Positions 1-9,054 of a stretch of 64,000 nucleotides of DNA are shown piece after piece (the first letter of the stretch is position 1; every line of letters begins with the position of its first letter). The notes beneath the pieces were generated by a model. The model ran no database searches and was not told the DNA's origin. It was given only the letters and a program-made list of their open reading frames with translations. The stretch spans positions 4,650,001-4,714,000 of the forward strand of contig JAWKIO010000005.1 of NCBI GenBank assembly GCA_041394265.1, given 5' to 3'. Position numbers and translations under genes: made by a program. Source of the stretch: Acidimicrobiales bacterium. Lineage in GTDB: Bacteria; Actinomycetota; Acidimicrobiia; Acidimicrobiales; SZUA-35.

Positions 1-1107
1 GACACCGATCGATGCACGAAGCTGGAGCTCGACCCCCTCGACCACGGCGACCCTGCGGAATGCCGACTCGAGCCGTTGTCGAATCGTCTCACTACTCGCC
101 GTCGCCGAGCTCGCCGGCATGATGACGACGAACTCGTCGCCTCCCATCCGGCCGACCACGTCGCCATCGCGAACGACCGCCGCAAGCCGACGTCCCGTCT
201 CGATCAGTGTCAGGTCACCGATGTGGTGGCCGTATTCGTCGTTGATCGCCTTGAATCCATCGAGGTCGACGAACGCCAGGGTCAACGTGCGTCCAGCCTC
301 GAGCAGTTCCTCGAGCGAGCGCAGGAGGGAACGACGGCTGCAGAGGCCGGTGAGCGTGTCGGTGGCTGCGGCGGCCGCGTACTCGTCGCGTTCGGCAGCT
401 TGCGAGGTGATGTCGCTCAGCACCGCCAGCGCCCCGCTCACGGCGCCGTCCGGCCCGGTGAGGTGGCGCACGTCGATGAGGCAGTTGCGACCGGAGACGA
501 ACGACAACTCGACCGAGTGTGGTTCGCCGCCTGCGAGGAGCACCGAGATGAGATCGTCGATCAGACCCCGATCGGCGGGAGCGACAGCGGCGATCAGGTC
601 GTCGAGGCGACGAGGATCCTCCACGCCGACCAGGTCGCGCAGCAACTGGTTGGACTCGATCACACGACCGTCGATCGAGACGTGGAGCAGGCCGACCGGA
701 AGGAGCTCGTTGAGGCGGGCGAGCACTTCCCGTTGGGCCCGCAGCTGTTCGTGGATGGAGACGTCGGCCTCATCGGTGACGGTGATGATCGACATCACGC
801 ACGCGAAGTCGGGATCATCGAGCTTGTTGACATTGTGCGTGTCGACCCAGATCCACGAGCCATCACGGTGGCGATAGCGACCACGGAAGCGACCCTCTAG
901 CGTGGGACCAAGCAGCATCTGTACCCAGCTGGTCACACCGGCGTCGCTGTCGGCGGGGTGCAGCAGGTCGACCGACGTGACGCCGATCAGTTCATGGGGC
1001 TCGTAGCCGAGAATCTCGGTGATCGGTCCCTCGACGGCGAGGACGGCGGAGACGGTGTCACGACGCAGCGTGAACGACAGGGCCGCGTTCGTCTGATCCT
1101 CGTCCAT
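1..1107 (-). CDS. PAS-PAS-GGDEF diguanylate cyclase (3' end outside window)
   Basis: The reading frame is open from an ATG at 1107 to the left edge, so at least 369 residues are present and the C-terminus is missing. Residues about 1-120 read as a PAS/PAC sensor module with the typical arginine- and tryptophan-rich PAC strand (YRHRDGSWIWVD). A second PAS-like stretch follows. The catalytic domain starts near residue 250 and carries an intact GGDEF motif at residues 322-326 (GRMGGDEFVVIMP). Family knowledge predicts condensation of two GTP into cyclic di-GMP under PAS control. No membrane segment is visible, so it is likely cytoplasmic. An EAL domain could follow outside the window. A 114-bp repeat lies just upstream of the start. 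Confidence 0.9.
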   Translation of the reverse strand, partial: MDEDQTNAALSFTLRRDTVSAVLAVEGPITEILGYEPHELIGVTSVDLLHPADSDAGVTSWVQMLLGPTLEGRFRGRYRHRDGSWIWVDTHNVNKLDDPDFACVMSIITVTDEADVSIHEQLRAQREVLARLNELLPVGLLHVSIDGRVIESNQLLRDLVGVEDPRRLDDLIAAVAPADRGLIDDLISVLLAGGEPHSVELSFVSGRNCLIDVRHLTGPDGAVSGALAVLSDITSQAAERDEYAAAAATDTLTGLCSRRSLLRSLEELLEAGRTLTLAFVDLDGFKAINDEYGHHIGDLTLIETGRRLAAVVRDGDVVGRMGGDEFVVIMPASSATASSETIRQRLESAFRRVAVVEGVELQLRASIGV

Positions 1108-1154
1108 GCCCTGAGCGTCGGCCACCGGTGACCAACTATTCGCCCGCGAACCGT

Positions 1155-1268
1155 CCGTTCTGTGCGTCAAACACGTCGCATTTTCCGTTCTGTGCGTCAA
1201 ACTTCCCGGCTGCGGGAACTTTGACGCACAGAACGGTCATGGCCGGTGACTCTGACGCACAGAACGGG
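1155..1268. repeat. 114-bp doubly palindromic intergenic element, copy 1
   Basis: Four copies of an 18-bp unit (CCGTTCTGTGCGTCAAAC) occur here: two forward (1155-1172, 1185-1202) and two inverted (about 1219-1236, 1251-1268). The inner pair flanks TTCCCGGCTGCGGGAA, giving a stem of about 22 bp with one mismatch and a GCTG loop. Copies of exactly the same length lie at 10197-10310 and 17805-17918. The element separates the start of the GGDEF gene from the stop of the next gene. No coding potential of its own is evident. Confidence 0.9.
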
Positions 1269-1291
1269 TTGGCGGCACGCAGGCGAGGGGG

Positions 1292-1804
1292 TCAGCGGTG
1301 GCGGGCGACGACTCGGGTCCAGGTGGCGTAGTGGGGAAGCCGCTCGGCCAGGTGACGCTGAGCGTCGGAGAGCGATGCGAACTCGTCGGCACCGAGGTCG
1401 GACGGGGTCGGCTGGGTGAAGTCGAGCTCGGCGCGCAGGGCGGCGGCCCGGTCGGAATCGACCTCGTCGCCCACGCACCAGCGCAGCATCTCGGTGAGAA
1501 GGGCAGTGCCTGGATCGTTGATCACCGGCTGGATGTTCATCTCGATCAGCTCGGCGGCGACCACTCGGAGCCGAAGCGCCGCGTCGTGGGACAGCCCTGC
1601 CTGGTCGAATGACGCCGCCTGGTCGCCCGAACCCGCTCGGACGCTCGAGCCTGCTTGGTCGGACGATGATCCCTCCCGCTGGTCGCCGACCAGCGGTGAT
1701 GGTCGGTAGGGGTCACTGAGCCAGCGCTGGTCACCGGTGAGGTGGTACACGCTCATCAGCAGGACTCGGAGGTCGGCGTGGGCGACGGCGGCGGAGGCGA
1801 GCAT
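1292..1804 (-). CDS. orphan N-terminal region of a flavin-containing monooxygenase
   Basis: This 170-residue product resembles the helical N-terminal extension found before the first FAD Rossmann fold of long actinobacterial Baeyer-Villiger/flavin monooxygenases: ADLRVLLMSVYHLTGDQRWL, a later DPGTALLTEMLRWCVGDEV segment, then an ELDF boundary. The expected GxGxxG fold never follows; after about 35 further residues the frame ends, 23 bp from copy 1 of the 114-bp element. Residues about 40-75 are a low-complexity Ser/Asp/Gln/Ala stretch. The ATG directly abuts the stop of the upstream TetR gene, so the two are probably translationally coupled. It may be a truncated gene or a stand-alone protein. 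Family assignment is from recalled motif similarity. Confidence 0.6.
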   Translation of the reverse strand: MLASAAVAHADLRVLLMSVYHLTGDQRWLSDPYRPSPLVGDQREGSSSDQAGSSVRAGSGDQAASFDQAGLSHDAALRLRVVAAELIEMNIQPVINDPGTALLTEMLRWCVGDEVDSDRAAALRAELDFTQPTPSDLGADEFASLSDAQRHLAERLPHYATWTRVVARHR

Positions 1805-2461
1805 TCACGGTTCCGTTCGGTGGAGCAACGAGGCGAGGACGAAGTCGAGCATCTGGTCGACGAGTTCACCGACCGGGAGGCCGATGTCGGCGACGATCTC
1901 CGGTTGACCGAGGTAGAGCGACGCTCCGGCGACGGTGGCGGCAACCACGGCCGCGTCGACCTGCCGGAATTCGCCACGGTCGACGCCAAGGCGCACGAGC
2001 CGCTCGACGACGGTCATGGCGAAGCGGTAGTGCCGGTCGACGAGGCGGCGGGCCGGGGCGTCGTCGGCGAGGTCTTCCGACAGTGTCGCCTTGAGTTGGA
2101 ACTCGAGGCCGCCGGTCAGATAGCTCCGCAACTGGGTGATGACCGGATCGTCGTGGTCGATGGCGAGCAGCGCGGAGCGACCCTTCTTGTTGAGGAACCG
2201 GTCGAGCACGACCAGCACGAGCTGCTCCTTCGACGGAGCGATCTCGTAGAGCGTTCGGCGCGAGCAGCCGACCCGAGCGGCGATCTCGCCGATCGTGATG
2301 TCGGCGAATCCCCGTTCCATGAACAGCGACTCGATGTGTTCGAGGATCTCGTGGTGACGTTGGCCGAGCCGGTTCTCGGCGGTTCGCGACAGCAACGGCC
2401 GGGGTGCACCAGCGCTCAGCTCACGGGCACGATCCAGGTGTCCGGTATTGGACACGGTCAT
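1805..2461 (-). CDS. TetR/AcrR family transcriptional regulator
   Basis: The 218-residue protein has a TetR-type N-terminal DNA-binding domain at residues about 35-80 (ILEHIESLFMERGFADITI, then GEIAARVGCSRRTLYEIAPS) and a helical ligand-binding C-terminal half with no recognised signature. Proteins of this family usually repress a neighbouring operon until a small hydrophobic ligand binds. The ligand cannot be read from sequence. Its stop codon abuts the start of the monooxygenase fragment. The SMP-30 gene and the acyl-CoA carboxylase operon lie upstream and are plausible targets, but that is inference. Confidence 0.9.
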   Translation of the reverse strand: MTVSNTGHLDRARELSAGAPRPLLSRTAENRLGQRHHEILEHIESLFMERGFADITIGEIAARVGCSRRTLYEIAPSKEQLVLVVLDRFLNKKGRSALLAIDHDDPVITQLRSYLTGGLEFQLKATLSEDLADDAPARRLVDRHYRFAMTVVERLVRLGVDRGEFRQVDAAVVAATVAGASLYLGQPEIVADIGLPVGELVDQMLDFVLASLLHRTEP

Positions 2462-2592
2462 GAGCGATGCAGGGTCATCGCCGCACCGTTGTCATCGCCG
2501 CACCGCCATCGCCGCCGGAACGACATCACGAGCGCATGGACGTCGCAGCACCTGGGGCATCGCCACCGAGCTGCAGTCGCGAGGAGTTGCGC

Positions 2593-3441
2593 TCACGGGC
2601 GGCCGGCTCGGGGGTGGGCCACCGTGGCGTTCACGATGGCGCCCTTGCCTTGACCAGCCACCAACTCGGGGCTCGAACTCGGCGCTGTCAGGATGAACAG
2701 CGTGGTGCCGTCGTCGCCGCCGAGCATGCAGGCAAACGCCGGTTGGTCGGTGGCGATCTCATCGGTCAGCTCGCCACCCTCGACGTAGCGGACCACACGC
2801 TGACCCCGGGCGTCGGCCACCCAGATCCCACCCTCGGCGTCGAGTGTGCAGCCGTCGGGGACACAGCCGGGGGTCTCGGCCCAGACCCGTCGGTTGGTGA
2901 GGGTGGCGTCGTCGTTGATGTCGAACGCCGTGAAGCGGCTCGCCATCGACTCGCCGACGATCAAGGTGCGACCGTCAGATGTGATCACGGATCCGTTGGG
3001 GAAGCCAAGGTCGGGCGCGGCGGCCTCGACGGTGCCGTCGGGCCGAACCAGGGCGAGCGTGGCGGTGGTTGCGGCGTCGCGTCCGGCGGTGAAGAGGTCG
3101 AAACCGAAGTTGCCGACGTAGGCGTTGCCCCGCTCGTCGACGACCATGTCGTTGCACCAGAAGGCGGCGACGTCGCTGAGGTCGGCGTGGAGGTGGAGGT
3201 CGGTGCCGTCGTAGCGAAGCAGGCGGCGGTCCTTCATCGACACGATCAAGAGCTGGCCATCGGGCAGCCAGCCGAGCCCCGACGGCTGCTGCTCGACTCG
3301 GACGATGGCCTCCTGCTCGCCGTCGGGCGTCACGGCGTAGACGGTCTGGTGATAGAAGTCGGAGTACCAGAGTCGCCCGTCGTGCCAGCGTGGACCCTCG
3401 CCGAAATCGACACCATCGACCAGGACTGCAAGCTGCGACAT
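2593..3441 (-). CDS. SMP-30/gluconolactonase/LRE family protein
   Basis: The 282-residue product shows the repeated blades of a six-bladed SMP-30 propeller: GVDFGEGPRWHDGRLWYSD at the start, then PSGLGWLPDGQLLIV, NDMVVDERGNAYVGN and FPNGSVITSDGRTLIVGES. Metal-ligand candidates are the early Glu of GEGPRW, the Asn of CNDMVVD and the later Asn of FPNGSV. Members hydrolyse lactones or similar esters with a divalent cation. The ATG at 3441 was chosen because the propeller begins there and AGGA lies 7 nt upstream; an upstream extension of the frame would run into the carboxylase gene. It is divergent from the carboxylase operon across only 54 bp, so regulation may be shared. Confidence 0.85.
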   Translation of the reverse strand: MSQLAVLVDGVDFGEGPRWHDGRLWYSDFYHQTVYAVTPDGEQEAIVRVEQQPSGLGWLPDGQLLIVSMKDRRLLRYDGTDLHLHADLSDVAAFWCNDMVVDERGNAYVGNFGFDLFTAGRDAATTATLALVRPDGTVEAAAPDLGFPNGSVITSDGRTLIVGESMASRFTAFDINDDATLTNRRVWAETPGCVPDGCTLDAEGGIWVADARGQRVVRYVEGGELTDEIATDQPAFACMLGGDDGTTLFILTAPSSSPELVAGQGKGAIVNATVAHPRAGRP

Positions 3442-3483
3442 GGCGGCATCCTGCCATTTTGGGTACCGCGACAGCAAGCCTGG

Positions 3484-3489
3484 TACCGT
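3484..3489 (+). promoter_or_regulatory. -10 box (TACCGT), leaderless promoter of the carboxylase operon
   Basis: TACCGT ends 6 nt before the ATG at 3496, the spacing expected when the start codon is the transcription start. The same layout recurs at 12680, 17797, 43359 and other sites in this window. GTACCG also occurs about 20 bp upstream (near 3463), a direct repeat two helical turns apart that could be an operator. Confidence 0.6.
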
Positions 3490-3495
3490 CCGCCA

Positions 3496-5157
3496 ATGCC
3501 TTCCCTGCAGACCCTTCCGACCAGCCCGAGCGGCGGGCCGCAGCGTCAGAAGCCCCGTATCGGCACCCCGATGCGGACCCGGCTCGACACCCGCTTGCCG
3601 GAGTATCAGGCGAACCTCGCGGCGATGTCCGACCTGTGGGATCTGGTCGCCGATGAGTTGGTCAAGGTGCCGACGATCGGTGGCCAGCGCTACGTCGACC
3701 GCCACCGCCACCGGGGCAAGATGCTGGTTCGTGAGCGGGTCGAGGCGCTCGTCGATCCCGGCACACCGTTCCTCGAACTGAGTCCGCTGGCGGGCTGGGG
3801 CACGCAGGATCCGATCGGTGTCGGCATCTGCGCCGGGCTCGGCGTGGTCGAGGGGGTCGAATGCGCGATCCTCGGCACCGACATGACGTACCGGGGCGGG
3901 TCGGCCAATCCGAACTCGTGGCTCAAGTCGGCCCGCTTCTACGAGATCGCTCGAGAGAACCGGCTACCGGTCATCGTCCTCAACGAGTCGGCGGGCGCCG
4001 ATCTTCCCCGCCAGGCCGACATCTTCGTTCGAGGCGGCGAGCAGTTCCGAGACCTCACCCGACTGTCGAAGGCGGGGATCCCCACCATCACGGTCGCCTT
4101 CGGACCGAATACCGCCGGCGGCGCCTACGTCCCCGGCATGAGTGACTACACGGTCTTCGTCAAGGACCGGGGCACGGCCTACCTCGGCGGCCCTCCGCTC
4201 GTGAAGATGGCGATCGACGAGATCATCGACGAGGAGTCGCTCGGTGGCGCCGAGATGCACTCCCGCACCTCGGGGCTGTCCGACTACCTCGCCGTCGACG
4301 AGCTCGACGGCCTCCGATTGGCTCGCCAGATCATTCGGCACCTCGGGTGGAAGAAGCTCGGTCCCGGCCCGTCGCTCGCCGCCGACGAACCCCTCTACGA
4401 CCAGATGGAGTTGCTGGGCTGTGCCTCGGCCGACGTGCGCATCCCGTTCGAGATCCGCGAGATCTACGCCCGGGTGCTCGATGGCAGCCGCTTCGAGGAG
4501 TTCAAGCCGCTCTATGGGTCGACGCTGGTGTGCGGCTGGGGTTCGATCCACGGGTTCCCCGTCGGCGTGCTCGGCAACAACGGCATCCTCTTCTCCGAAG
4601 AGGCGGCCAAGGGCGCGCAGTTCATCCAGCTCTGCAACAAGACCAACACGCCACTGGTCTTCATGCACAACATCACCGGGTTCATGGTGGGCTCGGCGGC
4701 GGAGCAGGGCGGCATCATCCGCAACGGTGCCAAGATGATCAATGCCGTGTCGAACTCGACCGTCCCGCATTTCAACCTGATGGTCGGCGCCAGCTACGGC
4801 GCCGGCAACTACGGCATGGCCGGCAAGGCCTACAACCCCCGGTTCATTTTCACCTGGCCCAATCACCGCATCGCCGTGATGGGTCCCAAGCAGTTGGCGG
4901 GCGTGATGGAGATCGTCGCCCGCAACGCCGCTGCGGGTCGCGGGATCGAGGTCGACGAAGAGGCGCTCGCCGCCCAGTCCGCCGCACTCGAAGGCCAGAT
5001 CGAGACCGAATCAACGGCGCTCTACGCCACCGGCCGTGTGTGGGACGACGGCATCATCCATCCCGCCGACACCCGCACGGTGCTGGGCATGGCGATCTCC
5101 GCCGCCCACAGCAACGAGGTCGTCGGCGCCACCGAGTACGGCGTGTGGAGGCACTGA
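3496..5157 (+). CDS. acyl-CoA carboxylase beta (carboxyltransferase) subunit
   Basis: The 553-residue protein is a full-length biotin-dependent carboxyltransferase of the methylcrotonyl/geranyl/propionyl-CoA type. The N-terminal half has GKMLVRERVEALVDPGTPFLEL and the acyl-CoA-side glycines in NTAGGAYVPGMSDYTVFV. The C-terminal half has NITGFMVG and a late GASYGAGNYGMAGKAYNPRF segment with FTWPNHRIAVMGP. Family knowledge: it transfers the carboxyl group from biotin to an acyl-CoA. ATG 3496 is favoured by the TACCGT box; ATG 3571 would give a more typical 528 residues, so the start is open. The biotin carboxylase gene starts 1 nt after its stop. The AtuA-like partner downstream points to a geranyl-CoA or 3-methylcrotonyl-CoA-like substrate. 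Confidence 0.9.
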   Translation: MPSLQTLPTSPSGGPQRQKPRIGTPMRTRLDTRLPEYQANLAAMSDLWDLVADELVKVPTIGGQRYVDRHRHRGKMLVRERVEALVDPGTPFLELSPLAGWGTQDPIGVGICAGLGVVEGVECAILGTDMTYRGGSANPNSWLKSARFYEIARENRLPVIVLNESAGADLPRQADIFVRGGEQFRDLTRLSKAGIPTITVAFGPNTAGGAYVPGMSDYTVFVKDRGTAYLGGPPLVKMAIDEIIDEESLGGAEMHSRTSGLSDYLAVDELDGLRLARQIIRHLGWKKLGPGPSLAADEPLYDQMELLGCASADVRIPFEIREIYARVLDGSRFEEFKPLYGSTLVCGWGSIHGFPVGVLGNNGILFSEEAAKGAQFIQLCNKTNTPLVFMHNITGFMVGSAAEQGGIIRNGAKMINAVSNSTVPHFNLMVGASYGAGNYGMAGKAYNPRFIFTWPNHRIAVMGPKQLAGVMEIVARNAAAGRGIEVDEEALAAQSAALEGQIETESTALYATGRVWDDGIIHPADTRTVLGMAISAAHSNEVVGATEYGVWRH

Positions 5158-5158
5158 C

Positions 5159-7231
5159 ATGACCCGAACCATCAACCGGCTCCTCATCGCCAACCGAGGC
5201 GAGATCGCTGTGCGGATCGCCCGCACCGCTCACCGGCTCGGCATCGACACGGTCGGGGTCTACTCCGACGCCGACACCAACGCCCTTCACGTCGACGCGG
5301 TCGACCTCGCCGTGTCCCTCGGCGGTGCTGCCCCCTCGGCCTCGTATCTCCGGGCTGATGCCGTGCTGGCGGCGGCACTCGACACTGGCTGCGACGCCAT
5401 CCACCCCGGCTACGGGTTCTTGGCCGAGAACGCTGCGTTCGCCCAGCAGGTGATCGACGCCGGACTCATCTGGGTCGGGCCGACGCCCGAGCAGATCGCG
5501 CTGCTTGGTGACAAGGTGGCGGCGAAGAAGGCGGCGATCGACGCCGGGGTCCCGACAGCGGGCACCACCGACGCCTCGCCGGGCAACGTGCCCGACGGCG
5601 TCGCCATGCCGGCGCTCGTCAAGGCGGCCGCCGGTGGGGGCGGCCGGGGCATGCGCATCGTCCGCTCGGCCGACGACCTGGCCGAGGCAGTCGAAGCCGC
5701 CTCCCGCGAGGCGCTGTCGGCCTTCGGCGACGGCACCGTCTTCATCGAGCCCTACATCGAGAACGGACGCCACGTCGAGGTCCAGATCATGGGCGACTCG
5801 CACGGCAACGTCGTGCACCTCGGCGAACGCGAGTGCAGCATCCAACGCCGCAATCAGAAGGTGCTCGAGGAGTCGCCATCGGCCGGCATCAGCGAGGCCA
5901 CCCGGCAGGCCATCTGCGATGGGGCGCTCGCGCTCGCCCGCCACATCGGTTACGAGAACGCAGGCACCGTCGAGTTCCTCGTCGCCGACGATCCCGACGG
6001 CACGCCGCTCATCAACTTCCTCGAGGTCAACACCCGCCTCCAGGTCGAACATCCGGTCACCGAAGCGGTCACCGGACTCGATCTGGTCGAACTCCAGCTG
6101 CGGGTGGCGGCCGGTGAGCCGTTGCCGATCACCCAGGACGACGTCACCATCACCGGACACGCCATCGAGGTCCGGCTCGTTGCCGAAGATCCGGCGGCAG
6201 GCTGGTTGCCATCGACCGGTGTGATCACGGCCTTCGATCTCGACCCCGAGGGCCACCTCCGGGTCGACACCGGCTTCCGAGCCGGAGCCGAGGTGACTCC
6301 CGACTACGACTCCTTGTTGGCCAAGGTGATCGGCTACGGGCCGACTCGCAGCGATGCGGCCCGTACGCTGGCTCGCGGCCTGCGGTTGTCACAGGTCACC
6401 GGTATCGCCACCAACCTCGTGTCGTCGGTGGCCATGCTCGGCGAGGCCGACTTCCTTGCCGCCAAGACGACGACGTCGTATCTCGATCAGCACCCCGCCG
6501 TGGTCGAGGCGAGTGGTCCCGATGGCGAGGACCGGCTGGCCCTGTTGCTCGGGGCGGTGTTCGCCGCCGACTCGTTCGCTCGGACCACCGACACCGTCAC
6601 GCCGTTCGCTCCGTCCGGTTGGCGCAATCTGCGCACCCAGGGCGAGCGCTCCACCTGGGTCGCCGAGAGTAGACCCGGCGAACCCCAACAGGTCGAGGTG
6701 GTCATATGCGGCCGCAACGATGCCCGAGTCCTCGTCGGCCCGTGGCCCGAGCCGGGTCCTGACGGCGTGCTGTCCGACGACGATCGGCGCGTGGTCACGG
6801 TGCGGATGTTCGATCGATCATCCGGCCACCAGATCCTCGAGATCGACGGTCGTCGCCAGGCGATCGCCACCAGCGTGGTGCCGGGCGCGAACCCGGTGGC
6901 CGGCTACGACGTCGCCACCACGAGTCGGGCCGGCTCGCTCCGCTGGTCGTCGGCGCCACGGTTCGTCGATCACGAGGGGGCAGCCGCCGGCGGCGGAGGC
7001 CCGATCTGCCCGCTCCCTGGCACGGTCATCGCCGTGCATGTCGAGCCGGGGCAGCGGGTCACCGACGGCACGCTGCTGATGGTGGTCGAGGCCATGAAGA
7101 TGGAGCACAAGATCATCGCCACGAGCGACGCGGTGGTCGGCGAGGTGCGCTTCGCCGTCGGTGACCGGGTCGATCAGGGCGATCTGCTGGTGCAGCTCGA
7201 TGCGAGCGACAACGGGGAGGACTCACCATGA
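5159..7231 (+). CDS. acyl-CoA carboxylase alpha subunit (biotin carboxylase with BCCP domain)
   Basis: The 690-residue protein starts with the biotin carboxylase fold (LLIANRGEIAVRIARTAH, HPGYGFLAENAAFA), has the ATP-grasp glycine loop (KAAAGGGGRGMRIV), and the catalytic stretch with HVEVQIMGD, ECSIQRRNQKVLEESP and NTRLQVEHPVTE. A middle region follows, and the C-terminus is a biotinyl domain with EAMKMEH, whose lysine carries biotin. It uses ATP and bicarbonate to carboxylate biotin for the subunit encoded just upstream. The start is 1 nt after that gene's stop, and its own stop overlaps the next ATG by 4 nt (ATGA). All key motifs are intact. Confidence 0.95.
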   Translation: MTRTINRLLIANRGEIAVRIARTAHRLGIDTVGVYSDADTNALHVDAVDLAVSLGGAAPSASYLRADAVLAAALDTGCDAIHPGYGFLAENAAFAQQVIDAGLIWVGPTPEQIALLGDKVAAKKAAIDAGVPTAGTTDASPGNVPDGVAMPALVKAAAGGGGRGMRIVRSADDLAEAVEAASREALSAFGDGTVFIEPYIENGRHVEVQIMGDSHGNVVHLGERECSIQRRNQKVLEESPSAGISEATRQAICDGALALARHIGYENAGTVEFLVADDPDGTPLINFLEVNTRLQVEHPVTEAVTGLDLVELQLRVAAGEPLPITQDDVTITGHAIEVRLVAEDPAAGWLPSTGVITAFDLDPEGHLRVDTGFRAGAEVTPDYDSLLAKVIGYGPTRSDAARTLARGLRLSQVTGIATNLVSSVAMLGEADFLAAKTTTSYLDQHPAVVEASGPDGEDRLALLLGAVFAADSFARTTDTVTPFAPSGWRNLRTQGERSTWVAESRPGEPQQVEVVICGRNDARVLVGPWPEPGPDGVLSDDDRRVVTVRMFDRSSGHQILEIDGRRQAIATSVVPGANPVAGYDVATTSRAGSLRWSSAPRFVDHEGAAAGGGGPICPLPGTVIAVHVEPGQRVTDGTLLMVVEAMKMEHKIIATSDAVVGEVRFAVGDRVDQGDLLVQLDASDNGEDSP

Positions 7232-9054
7232 CCGATCCCATCAGGATCGCCAACTGTTCGGGCTTCTTCGGCGACCGGCCGTCGGGCGCGGTCGAGATGG
7301 TCGAGGGCGGCCCGATCGACGTGCTCACCGGTGACTGGCTCGCCGAGCTCACCATGCTCATCCTGAGCCGAATCCGCTCCAAGCGACCGGCAGGCGGGTT
7401 CGCCGGCACGTTCGTGAAGCAGATGGAACAGGTGATGGGCACCTGCCTCGACCGTGGCATCAAGGTGGTGTCGAACGCCGGCGGACTCGATCCCGATGGT
7501 TGCGCCGACGCCGTGGCCGAGGTTGCCGCGAAGCTCGGTCTCGCTCCCACCATCGCGTACGTGAGCGGCGACGATCTCATGAGTCGGGTCGGTGAGCTCG
7601 TCGAGAGCGGAGCGCTGCAGCCGTTCGGCAACGGAGGCTCGCTCGGCGACCCCAACGACTACCTCACCGCCAACGCCTACCTCGGTTGCTTCGGCATCGT
7701 CGACGCCCTGGCCAAGGGAGCCGACATCGTGATCACCGGGCGAGTCACCGATGCCGCCGTGGTGTGTGGTCCGGCCGCTTGGCACCATGGCTGGCAGCGG
7801 ACCGACTTCGACCAGCTGGCGGGGGGCGTGGTTGCCGGTCACCTCATCGAATGCAGCGCTCAGGTCACCGGCGGCAACTACTCGTTCTTCTCCGAGATCC
7901 CCGATCACCTCACGAATCCCCGATTCGGGTTCCCGTGGGCCGATGTCGCCGCCGACGGCTCGTGTGTGATCGGCAAGCACGACGGCACCGGAGGGGCGGT
8001 CAGCGTCGGCACCGTCACCTCGCAGTTGTTGTACGAGATCGGCGGACCCGCCTATTACGGACCCGACGTCACGTCGCGCTTCGACACCGTGCAACTCGAA
8101 CAGGTCGCCCCCGATCGAGTGCGGGTCTCAGGCGTTCGAGGCGAGGCACCGCCGAACACGCTGAAGGTGGCAATGAACGAGATGGGTGGCTTCCGCAACT
8201 CGTTCACCGTGGCACTCACCGGACTCGACATCGACGAGAAGGCGGCGTTCGCACAGGCCACGTTCTGGGACGCTTGTCCGTACGGGCCCGACGATTTCGA
8301 GTCGATCACCGACAAGGTCATCCACACGAACAAGCCCGACCCTTCAACCCAGGAGGAGGCCACGGCCATCTGGCGGGTCACGGTCAAGGACCACGACGAA
8401 CGCAAGGTCGGCCGAGCCTTCAACGACGCCATGATCCACACGGCGCTGGCCGGCATCCCCGGGATGTACGGCTTGGGCGGCGGCCCGTCGGCAGCCAGTT
8501 CGTTCGGTGTCTATCGGCCGGCCACCGTCCCCTCCGATCTCGTCCCGCAGTACGTCCGGGTGCTCGGACCCGACGGCAAGCAGCATGGCGATACGGTCCA
8601 GATCGACTCGGTCGCTCCCGTTGGCCCCCCGCTCGAGCTCGCCGACGAGCCGGTGGCGCCCATGCCGACCGGGCCCACGGTCGACGTCGTGCTGGGCGAG
8701 ATCGTCGGCACCCGCTCGGGCGACAAGGGTGGCAACGCGAACATCGGCGTCTTCGTGCGCAGTGACGCGGCATGGGCGTGGCTCGACAACGAGCTCACCA
8801 CCGACCGGCTGCGTGAGCTCCTGCCCGAGGCCGCCGAGCTCACCATCGAGCGCCATCGTCTGCCCAACGTGCGGGCGCTCAACTTCTTGATCCACGGCAT
8901 TCTCGAAGAGGGTGTCGCCGCCTCGACCCGCCAAGACGCACAAGCCAAGGCCCTTGGCGAATGGTTGCGCTCGCGGGTCGTCACCGTTCCCACCACCGTC
9001 GTCGAATCCGCAAACGCCGCCGCACAAGCCGCCAGAGAGAAGGTCAGCCAGTGA
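7228..9054 (+). CDS. AtuA-like acyclic terpene utilisation protein (DUF1446)
   Basis: The 608-residue product matches the AtuA/DUF1446 family in length and layout. It starts with IRIANCSGFFGDRPSGAVEM, continues with a nucleotide-fold-like DVLTGDWLAELTMLIL segment and GGLDPDGCADAV, and has the conserved GRVTDAAVVCGPAAWHHGW block near residue 175. The C-terminal part has SGDKGGNANIGVFVRSD, typical of the small domain fused to AtuA. AtuA is needed for citronellol/geraniol growth in Pseudomonas, but its exact reaction is unsettled. The gene sits between the two carboxylase genes and the nitronate monooxygenase-like gene with 4-nt overlaps on both sides, so it belongs to the same transcript. Confidence 0.9.
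   Translation: MTDPIRIANCSGFFGDRPSGAVEMVEGGPIDVLTGDWLAELTMLILSRIRSKRPAGGFAGTFVKQMEQVMGTCLDRGIKVVSNAGGLDPDGCADAVAEVAAKLGLAPTIAYVSGDDLMSRVGELVESGALQPFGNGGSLGDPNDYLTANAYLGCFGIVDALAKGADIVITGRVTDAAVVCGPAAWHHGWQRTDFDQLAGGVVAGHLIECSAQVTGGNYSFFSEIPDHLTNPRFGFPWADVAADGSCVIGKHDGTGGAVSVGTVTSQLLYEIGGPAYYGPDVTSRFDTVQLEQVAPDRVRVSGVRGEAPPNTLKVAMNEMGGFRNSFTVALTGLDIDEKAAFAQATFWDACPYGPDDFESITDKVIHTNKPDPSTQEEATAIWRVTVKDHDERKVGRAFNDAMIHTALAGIPGMYGLGGGPSAASSFGVYRPATVPSDLVPQYVRVLGPDGKQHGDTVQIDSVAPVGPPLELADEPVAPMPTGPTVDVVLGEIVGTRSGDKGGNANIGVFVRSDAAWAWLDNELTTDRLRELLPEAAELTIERHRLPNVRALNFLIHGILEEGVAASTRQDAQAKALGEWLRSRVVTVPTTVVESANAAAQAAREKVSQ

Noticed and set aside
1155..1268. CRISPR-like or insertion-sequence ends
   Set aside because: Units are inverted as well as direct, only four per element, and no transposase or target duplication is visible.
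3964..4866. Long open frame antisense to the carboxyltransferase gene, and similar ones at 5054-6256, 7174-8094 and 44329-46029
   Set aside because: They lie opposite genes with complete, recognisable domains; GC-rich codon use keeps the antisense frame open, and their translations show no domain.
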